DNA of 64,000 bases from Alteromonadaceae bacterium Bs31 (GTDB lineage: Bacteria > Pseudomonadota > Gammaproteobacteria > Pseudomonadales > Cellvibrionaceae): positions 1 through 64,000 of the forward strand of contig FXAI01000004.1 in NCBI GenBank assembly GCA_900177435.1, read 5' to 3'. A program made the translations under genes and the position numbers. Under the pieces are notes generated by a model, which saw only the letters and a list, made by a program, of their open reading frames with translations, searched no databases and was not told the DNA's origin. Below are positions 27,954 through 36,620 of this stretch, one piece after another; position 1 is the stretch's first letter; each line of letters begins with the position of its first letter.

Positions 27954-30347
27954 ATGAAATTCAGTGAATCCTGGTTACGAACCTGGGTAAACCCGAGTGT
28001 TACTACCGAAGAATTAGCGGAGCAGCTCACCATGGCTGGCCTGGAAGTGGATGGCCTTGAGCCGGTAGCGGGTGAGTTTAGCAACATTGTGGTGGGTGAA
28101 ATATTGTCAGCCGAACAGCACCCAGACGCAGACAAACTGCGTGTTTGTCAGGTTGCAGGTGACTCCAGTGGTACCAGGCAAGTTGTATGCGGTGCGCCAA
28201 ACGCCCGCGCCGGAATAAAAATTCCGTTTGCATTGGTGGGCGCTAGTTTGCCTCCAGGTGAAGACGGAAAGCCATTTAAAATAAAAAAGGCCAAACTGCG
28301 CGGCGTTGAATCCTTCGGCATGCTCTGTGGTCAGACCGAGTTAAAAGCCGGCGACGACGACAGTGGCTTATGGGAGCTGCCAGTAGACGCGCAAGTGGGT
28401 ATGGATTTGCGCGAGCTGCTCGACTTAAACGATACGCTGATAGAAGTGGACCTCACGCCCAATCGCAGCGACTGCTTGAGTATTAAAGGGCTAGCCCGTG
28501 AAGCGGGAGTGCTTAACCGGGCTGACGTAGAGGCGCCCGCAATCGAAGCAGTAGAGCCAGTATGTGACGACACCTTTCCAATAAGCCTTGAGGCGGGCAG
28601 TGCTTGCCCTCGCTACCTTGGCCGGGTCATCAAAAATATTGACGTGAGCAAGCCCAGCCCCCAGTGGTTGCAAGAGCGTTTGCGCCGCAGCGACATTCGT
28701 TCCATTGATGCCGTGGTAGACATCACCAACTACCTCCTGCTGGAACTCGGCCAGCCGATGCATGCCTTCGACCTTGCCAAGCTGGACAAAGGCATACGTG
28801 TGAGAATGGCGGAGCAAGGAGAAAAACTGTGCTTGCTGGACGGCCAGGAAATTGAACTGAAAACCGGTTCGCTAGTCATTGCGGATCACAGCGGCCCAGT
28901 GGCATTGGCGGGTGTTATGGGCGGCGAGCCAAGCGCTGTCACGGCAGAAACAAAAGATATCTTCTTAGAAAGTGCTTTCTTTAGCCCTGTAGCCATTTCC
29001 GGTAAAGCGCGCTCCTATGGCCTGCATACCGACTCATCACATCGCTTTGAGCGCGGTGTGGATTATCAGGGGCCGCAGCAGGCGCTGGAGCGGGCCACCC
29101 AGCTAATACTCGATATTGTTGGTGGTGAAGCCGGCCCGGTGGTTTGTGAGGAGCTGGTGGACGACCTGCCCAAGCCTGTTAGCGTAAGGCTAAAAAAATC
29201 AAGAATAGAGTCCGGCCTGGGTTTTGCCATTCCCGACGCAGAAGTAGAGGATATCCTCACTCGCCTCGGCTTAGGCCTCATCAGCCAATCCGCGACAGAG
29301 TGGCAATTCTCCATTCCCAGTTACCGTTTTGATATCACCATAGAAGCAGACCTGCTAGAAGAGCTGGCCCGTATCTACGGCTATAACAAGCTTCCCGCAA
29401 CGGAAATGAGAGTGCCAGCGCATCTACCGGTGTTATCAGAACGCGCGTTACCGGAAGATCGCATTAACCGCCAGTTGGTTGGCCGTGGTTACCAGGAGGT
29501 TATTACCTACAGCTTTATCGACCCCAAAGTTCACGCCCTCTTCGCCGGAGACACCACACTAGAGGCCGTTGGGCTAGTAAACCCCATCAGTGCGGATATG
29601 AGCGTTATGCGCACATCGTTGGTACCGGGGCTGGTAGAAGCCCTGCGCCGTAACATAAACCGCCAGCACAGCCGGGTTCGACTGTTTGAAAAAGGTTTGC
29701 GCTTTGTACCGGGCAGCGAGGGCCTGCAGCAAACCGCCGGAATTGCCGGGCTCGTTTATGGTGCACGGGATACTACCGGATGGACCGCCGCGAAAGACGA
29801 AGTGGATTTTTACGACATCAAAGGCGATTTAGAATCCATACTGGCGCTTACATCCAAGCCAGTAGTGTTCAAACCGGGCGCGCACCATGCCTTGCACCCT
29901 GGGCAATGTGCCGAAATTCTTATTGATGGTGAGCTGGCCGGGCACGTGGGAGCCATGCACCCGCAGCTTCTTAAAGAGCTGGACATCACAAAATCAGTAT
30001 TTGTGTTCGAACTGGACTTCGAAAAGGTGATATCGGCCAATGTACCGACCTTCAAATCTCTGTCAAAATTCCCCGAAGTTAGTCGTGACTTGGCTATTCT
30101 TGTAGATAAGGGCGTCAATGCCAGCGAGTTGGATGCAGCCATTCGAGGGAGCGCAGGCGATTACCTGAAGGACTTAAAGGTGTTTGACGTATATAGCGGC
30201 GAAGGCATTGATCCTAAAAGAAAAAGTCTTGCTTTTAACTTGACCTTTCAGCATCCTTCCCGCACTCTTAACGAAGAAGAAGTGAATACTCCGGTAGCTG
30301 CGATCGTTAAGCAGCTTGAGGAAGAGTTTGATGCCAGTCTTAGATAA
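27954..30347 (+). CDS. pheT: phenylalanyl-tRNA synthetase beta subunit
   Basis: A 797-residue beta subunit. Domains in order are the N-terminal start [20 protein letters not shown], the tRNA-binding OB/EMAP domain (about 40-150, [12 protein letters not shown]), B3/B4 editing domain (about 210-390, [11 protein letters not shown]), B5 DNA-like domain (about 405-475), the catalytic-like core ([15 protein letters not shown]), and the C-terminal FDX-ACB domain ([14 protein letters not shown], about 705-797). Length matches E. coli PheT (795). The end overlaps ihfA by 17 nt. Confidence 0.98.
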   Translation: MKFSESWLRTWVNPSVTTEELAEQLTMAGLEVDGLEPVAGEFSNIVVGEILSAEQHPDADKLRVCQVAGDSSGTRQVVCGAPNARAGIKIPFALVGASLPPGEDGKPFKIKKAKLRGVESFGMLCGQTELKAGDDDSGLWELPVDAQVGMDLRELLDLNDTLIEVDLTPNRSDCLSIKGLAREAGVLNRADVEAPAIEAVEPVCDDTFPISLEAGSACPRYLGRVIKNIDVSKPSPQWLQERLRRSDIRSIDAVVDITNYLLLELGQPMHAFDLAKLDKGIRVRMAEQGEKLCLLDGQEIELKTGSLVIADHSGPVALAGVMGGEPSAVTAETKDIFLESAFFSPVAISGKARSYGLHTDSSHRFERGVDYQGPQQALERATQLILDIVGGEAGPVVCEELVDDLPKPVSVRLKKSRIESGLGFAIPDAEVEDILTRLGLGLISQSATEWQFSIPSYRFDITIEADLLEELARIYGYNKLPATEMRVPAHLPVLSERALPEDRINRQLVGRGYQEVITYSFIDPKVHALFAGDTTLEAVGLVNPISADMSVMRTSLVPGLVEALRRNINRQHSRVRLFEKGLRFVPGSEGLQQTAGIAGLVYGARDTTGWTAAKDEVDFYDIKGDLESILALTSKPVVFKPGAHHALHPGQCAEILIDGELAGHVGAMHPQLLKELDITKSVFVFELDFEKVISANVPTFKSLSKFPEVSRDLAILVDKGVNASELDAAIRGSAGDYLKDLKVFDVYSGEGIDPKRKSLAFNLTFQHPSRTLNEEEVNTPVAAIVKQLEEEFDASLR

Positions 30348-30654
30348 CAACGATACCGAATCGCTTACTAAAGCAGATTTGGCCGAGAACCTCTACGAAG
30401 AGCTCGGTTTCAATAAGCGAGAGGCGAAAGAACTGGTTGAGTTCTTTTTTGAAGAGATTCGAAACGCTCTGGAGAGCAACGAACAGGTGAAATTGTCCGG
30501 TTTTGGCAACTTCGACCTGCGCGATAAAAAACAACGGCCAGGGCGAAACCCCAAAACGGGTGAGGAAATACCTATCACAGCGAGAAGAGTGGTAACATTT
30601 CGGCCTGGTCAGAAACTAAAGGCACGAGTTGAGGCGTATGCTGGAACCGAGTAA
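30331..30654 (+). CDS. ihfA: integration host factor alpha subunit
   Basis: A 107-residue DNA-bending protein that forms a heterodimer with IhfB. It bends DNA at sites in sigma-54 promoters, origins and phage att sites. The HU/IHF fold is complete: [26 protein letters not shown], then [29 protein letters not shown] (DNA-binding arm with the intercalating Pro in [10 protein letters not shown]). The ATG at 30331 (PVLDNND) has GAGGAAGAG upstream and lies inside pheT; translation should be coupled. IHF would also be needed for the sigma-54 promoter proposed at 54619. Confidence 0.97.
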   Translation: MPVLDNNDTESLTKADLAENLYEELGFNKREAKELVEFFFEEIRNALESNEQVKLSGFGNFDLRDKKQRPGRNPKTGEEIPITARRVVTFRPGQKLKARVEAYAGTE

Positions 30655-30994
30655 TAACGACGAATTACCCGTAATTCCTGGCAAGCGCTACTTCACCATT
30701 GGAGAAGTCAGCGAGTTATGTGCGGTAAAACCGCATGTATTACGTTATTGGGAACAGGAATTCCCCCAACTAAAGCCCGTTAAACGCCGTGGAAACCGTC
30801 GTTACTATCAGCGCAGCGACGTACTCACCATTCGTCAGATTCGCTCTCTACTCTACGATCAGGGCTTCACCATCGGCGGTGCTCGCCAGCAAATGAGCGG
30901 AGAGGGCAAAACCGAAGAAGACGAGAGCCTGGGCCAAATAGTAAAAGACATGATTCGAGACCTGGAAGAAGTACTTATCGTCCTCAAGACCTAA
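30638..30994 (+). CDS. MerR-family regulator downstream of ihfA
   Basis: A 118-residue MerR-type winged-helix DNA-binding protein ([45 protein letters not shown], residues about 18-62 plus a dimer helix). This small MerR gene is commonly found at this place in gammaproteobacteria and its role is not well known. No metal-binding Cys pattern is seen, so it is not a classic metal sensor. It overlaps the end of ihfA. The stop is near 30994, and a tRNA-Pro gene follows. Confidence 0.92.
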   Translation: MLEPSNNDELPVIPGKRYFTIGEVSELCAVKPHVLRYWEQEFPQLKPVKRRGNRRYYQRSDVLTIRQIRSLLYDQGFTIGGARQQMSGEGKTEEDESLGQIVKDMIRDLEEVLIVLKT

Positions 30995-31058
30995 AACCCT
31001 CTTGCATAAACCCCTCTAATCCGTATTATGTGCGCCTCGCGTATATATGCGAACTATT

Positions 31059-31135
31059 CGGAGTGTAGCGCAGCCTGGTAGCGCACCACACTGGGGGTGT
31101 GGTGGTCGTCGGTTCAAATCCGGCCACTCCGACCA
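31059..31135 (+). tRNA. tRNA-Pro (GGG)
   Basis: A 77-nt cloverleaf with CCA. Acceptor CGGAGTG pairs with CACTCCG, D arm AGCGCAGCCTGGTAGCGC, anticodon loop TGGGGGT with anticodon GGG, T loop TTCAAAT. It marks the left boundary of the accessory region 31.2-42.4 kb. I did not find a second copy of its 3' end in the island by eye. Confidence 0.97.
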
Positions 31136-31144
31136 GACAAAAGA

Positions 31145-31177
31145 AAAGGTCACCCTATCGGGTGGCCTTTTTTTATG
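31145..31177 (+). terminator. intrinsic terminator after tRNA-Pro
   Basis: Stem AGGTCACCC / GGGTGGCCT with a TATC loop, followed by seven T. Confidence 0.9.
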
Positions 31178-31383
31178 CCTGGCCGGAGTGGTCGGACCTT
31201 GTTCTTAGACCTCGGTTCACAAATTCGTCTGGAACGAATTTGGACGCCCGGACGGGCGCCCGTAGGGTTGGGGCCATGGATGGCCCCAATCAATTCCGGC
31301 CAAGCACTGGTCGGGAGTGCTCAAATTTGCGTTAAAACTAATAGGCTCAAGGTTAGCTATTCGCCAGGAAAAATACTGTTAAA

Positions 31384-31530
31384 TCAGTAGCTTAGAAGCC
31401 CGCTACTTAAGCGGGCTTTTTTGTGTCTGTAACTTAAGTCCGTATTAAGTCCAAATTTTTCAAAGAATTCGGCCCCCTGTTCTGCGGCTGCGCTGGCTCG
31501 TTTTTCTGTATTTGCTTCGTTCGAAGCCAT
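31384..31530 (-). CDS. possible small protein (48 aa)
   Basis: A minus-strand frame begins ATG at 31530 (MASNEANTEKRASAAAEQGA), 12 nt after a GGGAGG on that strand, and ends at 31384. The product is Ala/Glu/Lys-rich and amphipathic. The end of the frame runs through the hairpin at 31396-31423, so it may be a chance frame. No family recognised. Confidence 0.3.
   Translation of the reverse strand: MASNEANTEKRASAAAEQGAEFFEKFGLNTDLSYRHKKARLSSGLLSY
31396..31423 (+). terminator. intrinsic terminator-like hairpin
   Basis: Stem AGCCCGCT / AGCGGGCT with an ACTTA loop, followed by six T on the plus strand. The region 31178-31395 upstream has no recognised gene; it contains a GGGGCCAT(GGAT)GGCCCC palindrome. 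The region 31424-31918, apart from the small frame on the minus strand and the repeat at 31829, shows no gene. Confidence 0.75.
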
Positions 31531-31828
31531 TCCTTTTTATTTGACCTCCCTAAAACACCCAAATGGGTGTGTGTTGCCTCAAATCTTCCCTTAACTCGCT
31601 TGAGCTGACTTTAATGGTTGGTTAGGGGTTGGCCTGCCAATAGGTAATGATTAGCGCCAAGGCGGTGTTTGGGCGGTGACAATGTGGCGGTGTCTGGACA
31701 ATAATTGAGCTGGCGCAATTTTTTGCTTTGGTGAGGAACTATGCTGAACAAGTGAAAGGTGGTGTTGATACTGGTTGAGGTGATATTTGTATTGGGCCAC
31801 GGAGTTAGTTGTTATATAAAACTAGTTG

Positions 31829-31855
31829 GTCGGCTTTCGACCCAAAGCGGACGTT
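31829..31855. repeat. inverted-repeat relative, left flank of defence cassette
   Basis: GTCGGCTTTCGACCC / AAAGCGGACGTT. In reverse complement it aligns with 36519-36547 (AATGTCCG-TCTTGG-CGAAACC-GACGG) at roughly three positions in four. The two copies are inverted and enclose the hamA-hamB-RexA-like genes. Related GTCCGCTTTGGGTCGAAAG motifs are widespread intergenic repeats in gammaproteobacteria. Confidence 0.45.
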
Positions 31856-31918
31856 GATACTTATAAATCTAGAGTGCTTTACAATTTTCACCTATTTTAC
31901 TAAGGAATTTAAAAAATA

Positions 31919-32818
31919 ATGGATTGCCAACTTCAACCTCAATTAAAAAATGCATCAGAGATTAGAGATGTTCTTAAAGAAGTTGACGTTTCGTTCACCC
32001 TTGCAGACGGAAGAGAAATCCAAACATTATTGGTTTATCTTCCAATTGATGGTGGCGTTAGCTGTTATTCCGATTTTTTTGACAAGATAAAAGACGGAAT
32101 ATTATATAACTTTGTTTTTTCATGCTCAGAAATTGAAAAGAAACTGGGTATTAAGAATAGTAGTTCTGCCGAAGAGCTTTTTGATAAGGCCATTCGTAAG
32201 CTTAGTAAGCATACGGCCAAGGGAGAGCTTGGTGAGCTTATACTTTTTACACTTCTGGACGTCTACATACGGGCACCAAAGATTCTGAGTAAAGTTTCAC
32301 TGAAGACAAATAGGAAAATGCCAGTTTTTGGAGCAGATGCTGTACATTGTCAATTTCATGATGGAAAAATTAGACTTTATTTAGGAGAGTCAAAACTTTA
32401 TAAGAAATTTAAATCTGCAGCGACGGATGCAGCTGACTCGATTAAAAAAGCCAAAGGTAAGTATGAAGAAGAGTTTGATCTTTTAGATAGTTATATGGAT
32501 TTTCCAAATATAAACGAAGTTCTAGAGGAGGAGCTATTAAATACCCTAAATCCCTTTGATGGTGATGATATTTCAGACGTTATTCATTCGCCTTGTTTTA
32601 TCGGGTTTTCTGAACCTGAGATAATATCGAGCGCTTCGTCAGAAGATGAATTTATAGAAAAATATAAAAAGGTTTCTGGAGAGTATATATCTGATTTTTT
32701 CTCCAAGGTTGAACTACACGGAATGACAGTTGATGAAACTGCTTTATTAATGCTTCCCTTTTCTTGTGTTGATGAGTTGGTTGCCGGATTCATTGAGCAT
32801 ATGGGGATAAAAGAATGA
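31919..32818 (+). CDS. hamA: HamA-like DUF1837 nuclease (Hachiman defence)
   Basis: A 299-residue protein with the DUF1837 pattern of HamA, the effector of the Hachiman antiphage system. HTAKGELGELILFTLLDVY is the family helix, and the PD-(D/E)xK nuclease site is visible as D140 in FGADAVH and E157-x-K159 in YLGESKLYK. The family degrades DNA when released by HamB. ATGA overlap with the helicase gene at 32815 shows a two-gene operon. AAGGAA lies 11 nt before ATG 31919. The gene is clearly more AT-rich than the core genes around it, a sign of transfer. Identification is by motif and gene order, not by search. Confidence 0.85.
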   Translation: MDCQLQPQLKNASEIRDVLKEVDVSFTLADGREIQTLLVYLPIDGGVSCYSDFFDKIKDGILYNFVFSCSEIEKKLGIKNSSSAEELFDKAIRKLSKHTAKGELGELILFTLLDVYIRAPKILSKVSLKTNRKMPVFGADAVHCQFHDGKIRLYLGESKLYKKFKSAATDAADSIKKAKGKYEEEFDLLDSYMDFPNINEVLEEELLNTLNPFDGDDISDVIHSPCFIGFSEPEIISSASSEDEFIEKYKKVSGEYISDFFSKVELHGMTVDETALLMLPFSCVDELVAGFIEHMGIKE

Positions 32819-35322
32819 GTAATTTCGTAAGTAAGCTGGCAAATAATATAAAAGAAAGTGAGGGGTATAAAAATGCTAGTGCTTCTCTCTTTGGTTTATA
32901 CGTTCAGGCATTAACTGGTGATAGAAATAGCTTAGAAAGAAGCGAGGTTAAAAAGCTTGTTTCATCTGCACAAATTTTTTATCAAGCGGAAAGCAAGGCG
33001 CTGATAAATGAAGGTGCTGTCCTTCTTTCTATGCTTTTAGATTTGTGTGCAGACGAACATCCAGATATTGTGCCAATTGCACATAGTATGTTCGCCAATT
33101 CTGGAAACTTTCCAAATATACGGCTGCTTACTAAGCGATATCCAGAACTCAATTACAGATATGATTTTTACTCTGAAGCTCAAATTGAATTTAGGGAAAG
33201 CTTGAATTCAGTTGAAGAGCTTAATTTTCCTTTGACTGATTACCAGCGATCACTGTGGGATGATCTCACTTCAGATCAGGATGTAATTACTTCTGCGCCA
33301 ACCTCTGCGGGTAAGACGCATATTATATTGAGCTATTTGCTAAAAAAGGTTGTTAAAAGTGATGGTTCTTTCGCGGCTATAGTTGTTCCCACTCGCGCCT
33401 TGATATCTGAGGTCGCTAGTAAGATATATGAACTTGCGAAGGGTTATGATTGCGAAGATCAGATAGAAATATGTACTGTCCCGAAAGAAGGAGGTTTTGG
33501 AGAAAAGACATTTTTTGTAATGACTCAAGAGCGTCTCCATGAAATCCTGCTTCATGGAGATGTCTACTTTGACTATTTGTTCATCGATGAAGCTCATAAT
33601 ATTTCAGACAAAAGCAGAGGGGTTTTTCTTCATCTAACAATCGAAAAAATGCTTGAAGATAGTTACCCTCAAGTGATAATCAGCATGCCTTCTCCAAATT
33701 ATCAAGATTCTTTTTCTACGATTTTTAAAGGTATTGATTTTAAGAAAGAAATAACACAAACCTCTCCTGTTGCGAAAGTTATCATGTCGGTAGTTCCCAA
33801 AGGGCGAAATCTTGTTCTGTCTAGGCATAACTCAACCAACGTGAAGAGCATTCCAAAAGAGTTTAGTAAAAAGAATCTTGCAGATATTGTATGTAGACTA
33901 GGTAAGGGGCAGAGTAATATTATTTACCGGAATAAAACGGATCACTGTGAAGATGTTGCGAATGCCATTGCTGATAGAATTACAGATTTCGAAGTCACTC
34001 CGTTGTTGGAAGAAGCAGCAGATTATATTGGAGAGTTTATACATGAGGAGTTCTCACTGGCCAATAATTTAAGAAAGGGCGTTGCCTTTCATTATGGCCC
34101 TTTGCCAGGCTCGGTGCGTGTTATGGTGGAGAACTTGGTGAAGAATGATGATATTAAATATATTGCTTGCACAAGCACTCTTGCTGAGGGTGTGAATTTA
34201 CCAGCAAAAAACCTTTTCCTTAAGAATCCGGCAAACCTTGTTATGCATAACCCTTCTGAGCGTGTTGATGACGTTAAGATCAATAATATTACAGGGCGAG
34301 CAGGGAGGATGTTAGAACACTTTTCGGGAAATATTTTTCTTGTTGAACCTGATACGTGGCTTTTTAAGGACTATTTTGATGATGAGCCAGAAGAGGGAAA
34401 AAAGATTCCTACTTACTTCAAATCTTTAAATGAAGAGTTTGGCAGTGTTATTAATGCATTGGAAGGTAGAATATCTCACTCAGATAAGGATCAATTCCGG
34501 TTTTATACGATTGCGAATAAGTTGATTAAAGAGTTTTCTACTAATAAATTAGAGCAAACTCTAAATGCAGAAGAATTAACTCTTAATTCAGGAGATAAAG
34601 ATTTTCTAAGAAGCAAAGTTGAAGCTGCGCATAATGATTTGAAAGTTGCGTCTTTTACGTTAGAAGCTAACCCAACGGTTGGTTATATTCAGCAAAATAA
34701 GCTATTTGATTTTCTTGGTCAGCAAGAGAGTTTTAGGGAGTGGGTTTTGCCCCATCCAAAATCTCCTGACCTGTATGAGGCGCTGATTAGGATTTGTGAT
34801 AAGTTGAATGAGTTTGGTGTATATATACCTACTGAAAACTATACGTTAAAGCATATATGCGTGATTACAAGAAAGTGGGTTCAGGGAGATAGCCTTAAGG
34901 AAATGATATCAGAGCAAAGAGAGTGGGATGTGAGTTGTGCTGAGGAGAATTTTAAAAGTCCGGGGAGTGTTAATACATCCGTAAGAAATGTTATTAAAGT
35001 AATTAACAATGATATTAGATTTCGTTTATCAAATTCTTTGAAGTGTTATCAAGTGCTGTTAAATTCTGTTTTAGCTGCTAGGGGCGTTGAATTGTCTAAT
35101 GTTAAACTGCATTCTTTTATTGAGATAGGCGCTTCAGATGATCGAATGATTAATATGATTAATATGGGGCTTTCAAGAGAGGCGGCAAAAGAGATTGATG
35201 AAAAAGTATCAGCTGCTGAAGCAATAGAGACTTCGAGGGACTTGGTTAATCTTCTCAATGCTAACAGGCTGGAAAAAATACATGCTATTACAAAGAAAGA
35301 GTTAGATGAGCTCTTTAGTTAG
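32815..35322 (+). CDS. hamB: HamB-like superfamily 2 DEAH helicase (Hachiman defence)
   Basis: An 835-residue superfamily 2 helicase, the sensor partner of HamA. An N-terminal all-helical region (1-140) precedes the RecA-like core: Q-motif region FPLTDYQRSLWDDL, Walker A in APTSAGKT (G166, K167, T168), VPTRALISEV (motif Ia), DEAH box D258-H261, ISMPSPN (motif III-like), CTSTLAEGVNLPAKNL (motif V) and NITGRAGRML (motif VI with arginine fingers). The last 300 residues are a helical C-domain without known name. HamB is thought to scan DNA and free HamA on damage or phage DNA. The last 8 nt overlap a convergent gene. Confidence 0.85.
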   Translation: MSNFVSKLANNIKESEGYKNASASLFGLYVQALTGDRNSLERSEVKKLVSSAQIFYQAESKALINEGAVLLSMLLDLCADEHPDIVPIAHSMFANSGNFPNIRLLTKRYPELNYRYDFYSEAQIEFRESLNSVEELNFPLTDYQRSLWDDLTSDQDVITSAPTSAGKTHIILSYLLKKVVKSDGSFAAIVVPTRALISEVASKIYELAKGYDCEDQIEICTVPKEGGFGEKTFFVMTQERLHEILLHGDVYFDYLFIDEAHNISDKSRGVFLHLTIEKMLEDSYPQVIISMPSPNYQDSFSTIFKGIDFKKEITQTSPVAKVIMSVVPKGRNLVLSRHNSTNVKSIPKEFSKKNLADIVCRLGKGQSNIIYRNKTDHCEDVANAIADRITDFEVTPLLEEAADYIGEFIHEEFSLANNLRKGVAFHYGPLPGSVRVMVENLVKNDDIKYIACTSTLAEGVNLPAKNLFLKNPANLVMHNPSERVDDVKINNITGRAGRMLEHFSGNIFLVEPDTWLFKDYFDDEPEEGKKIPTYFKSLNEEFGSVINALEGRISHSDKDQFRFYTIANKLIKEFSTNKLEQTLNAEELTLNSGDKDFLRSKVEAAHNDLKVASFTLEANPTVGYIQQNKLFDFLGQQESFREWVLPHPKSPDLYEALIRICDKLNEFGVYIPTENYTLKHICVITRKWVQGDSLKEMISEQREWDVSCAEENFKSPGSVNTSVRNVIKVINNDIRFRLSNSLKCYQVLLNSVLAARGVELSNVKLHSFIEIGASDDRMINMINMGLSREAAKEIDEKVSAAEAIETSRDLVNLLNANRLEKIHAITKKELDELFS

Positions 35323-36184
35323 CGATTTCTAGGTATTCATGTAATGCATTTCTGAGGACATCTATTGATGTATCTTCGTCAATAAATTTATTCCGAGTGT
35401 TTATTTCTGTTTTATAGTTTAAGAATGCATTGCCGAAATCTAAGTGAATTGGAGCGCCTTCATTATCGACGCCTTTGACTTTTAGGATTGTGCAGCCTTC
35501 GTGGTCTGACAAATAATCAACTATTTCTATCACGTTATCTTTTGATAAAGGGTTTTCTGATGAGCTGTTGAGCTCGAGGTCTAAAGACAGTTGCATATTG
35601 TTTTCAATGTAAGGGGCAGAGCTTAAGTCCTTGATTAGCTGCGGTGCATCACCCGATATATCTGCTAGCGAGGACGAGTTGATTTTAAAGTGAAGGCTGC
35701 TGTACTCAGGTAGCTCCTTAAGAGTGTAAAATTCTTTTTCTTTAGGGATTAAGTTTAATTTAATTTGCTCTAGCCGGTCATTATTAAACTGTTCAAGCAT
35801 CGTTTTTCCTACACTTTTCAAACTTCCACTTGGGCCAGATGTAAATCCCAATAAGACTCTTTTGCTAGGTATAACAAAAAAGAAGTAAGGGTCACCAATT
35901 ATTCCTTGATTTAGTGATACGCCAGATATTTTTCCGTCACGGGTTGCTTTTGTTTGCCATGTATTTCGTTCCCTGACCACTGTAACGGTATAGGCTGTTG
36001 TCTTTGAGGCTGAATGCTCTTCAGATAGCTTTATAAGATGTTTTTTTGTTCTTAAATTAAATATTCTAGAGCTAAGAGAACTTTCTTTGTTTGCAACAAA
36101 ATTCGTAACAAAGTTGCTGAAGAAGCTGTCTTGAGCTTCTATTGAGAAAAAGCGAACGGTTATGTTCTTTTTTAGACGGTTCAT
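35315..36184 (-). CDS. unknown protein with RexA-like layout
   Basis: I cannot assign this 289-residue protein to a family with certainty. It has no signal peptide or membrane segment. The order of elements recalls lambda RexA: an N-terminal strand-rich part (NITVRFFSIEAQ), a hydrophobic strand pair around GDPYFFFVIPSKRVLLGFTSGPSG (about 117-140), a helix SLKSVGKTMLEQF, a central LHFKINSSSLADISG strand-helix, and a long acidic C-terminal part ending with IDVLRNALHEYLEIAN. No catalytic motif is seen. It is AT-rich like hamA/hamB, convergent with hamB, and overlaps its end by 8 nt, so it travels in the same cassette. Start is ATG 36184. Confidence 0.7.
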   Translation of the reverse strand: MNRLKKNITVRFFSIEAQDSFFSNFVTNFVANKESSLSSRIFNLRTKKHLIKLSEEHSASKTTAYTVTVVRERNTWQTKATRDGKISGVSLNQGIIGDPYFFFVIPSKRVLLGFTSGPSGSLKSVGKTMLEQFNNDRLEQIKLNLIPKEKEFYTLKELPEYSSLHFKINSSSLADISGDAPQLIKDLSSAPYIENNMQLSLDLELNSSSENPLSKDNVIEIVDYLSDHEGCTILKVKGVDNEGAPIHLDFGNAFLNYKTEINTRNKFIDEDTSIDVLRNALHEYLEIAN

Positions 36185-36269
36185 AGCTCTTATCTATTGG
36201 CCAAAAATGGGTGCTTTCAATGTTTAATAGGATTTTACTATAGCGAAACTCTATCAGACCTCCAGGGGA

Positions 36270-36482
36270 CTATTGAAATGAATAAACAGGGTTAACTAAA
36301 TATGGTGAATCCTTAATGTTATAGCCAATGATTATAGCCGTATAGGCGCTAGGAAGTCTTCTCTGGTAAAAAGGGGGGGGCTTCCGGTCTGTCATTTCCG
36401 CCATTTCTAGAGCATCATCAAGTTTAATGCCAAGGTAACGAGCTGTACTTTTAAGCTTGGTATGGCCAAGAAGGAGTTGGGT
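36270..36482 (-). pseudogene. tyrosine integrase C-terminal remnant
   Basis: The minus-strand frame reads TQLLLGHTKLKSTARYLGIK followed by DDALEMAEMTD. This contains the GH and catalytic Tyr of a phage-type tyrosine recombinase (LGHT..ARYLG). The box with the first Arg, the HxxR region and the whole N-terminal part are missing, and the frame ends at a TAG at 36270. Upstream (36483-36620) no integrase sequence is seen apart from the repeat at 36519. Confidence 0.7.
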
Positions 36483-36518
36483 AGATTAAGAAAAAAGTAC
36501 TTCAGTGACTAAATTCTG

Positions 36519-36547
36519 AATGTCCGTTCTTGGCCGAAACCAGACGG
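36519..36547. repeat. inverted-repeat relative, right flank of defence cassette
   Basis: AATGTCCGTTCTTGG / CCGAAACCAGACGG, the inverted counterpart of 31829-31855. It lies 37 bp from the integrase remnant and 74 bp from the replication initiator gene. Confidence 0.45.
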
Positions 36548-36620
36548 ATAGAGATTTATACCGCCTTGAGTAAAAAACTAATTCGATTTGATAGCTTTTA
36601 TATCTATATTCCGTTATCAA

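Noticed and set aside
31097-31390. Plus-strand frames starting inside tRNA-Pro
   Set aside because: They begin in a tRNA gene and pass through its terminator.
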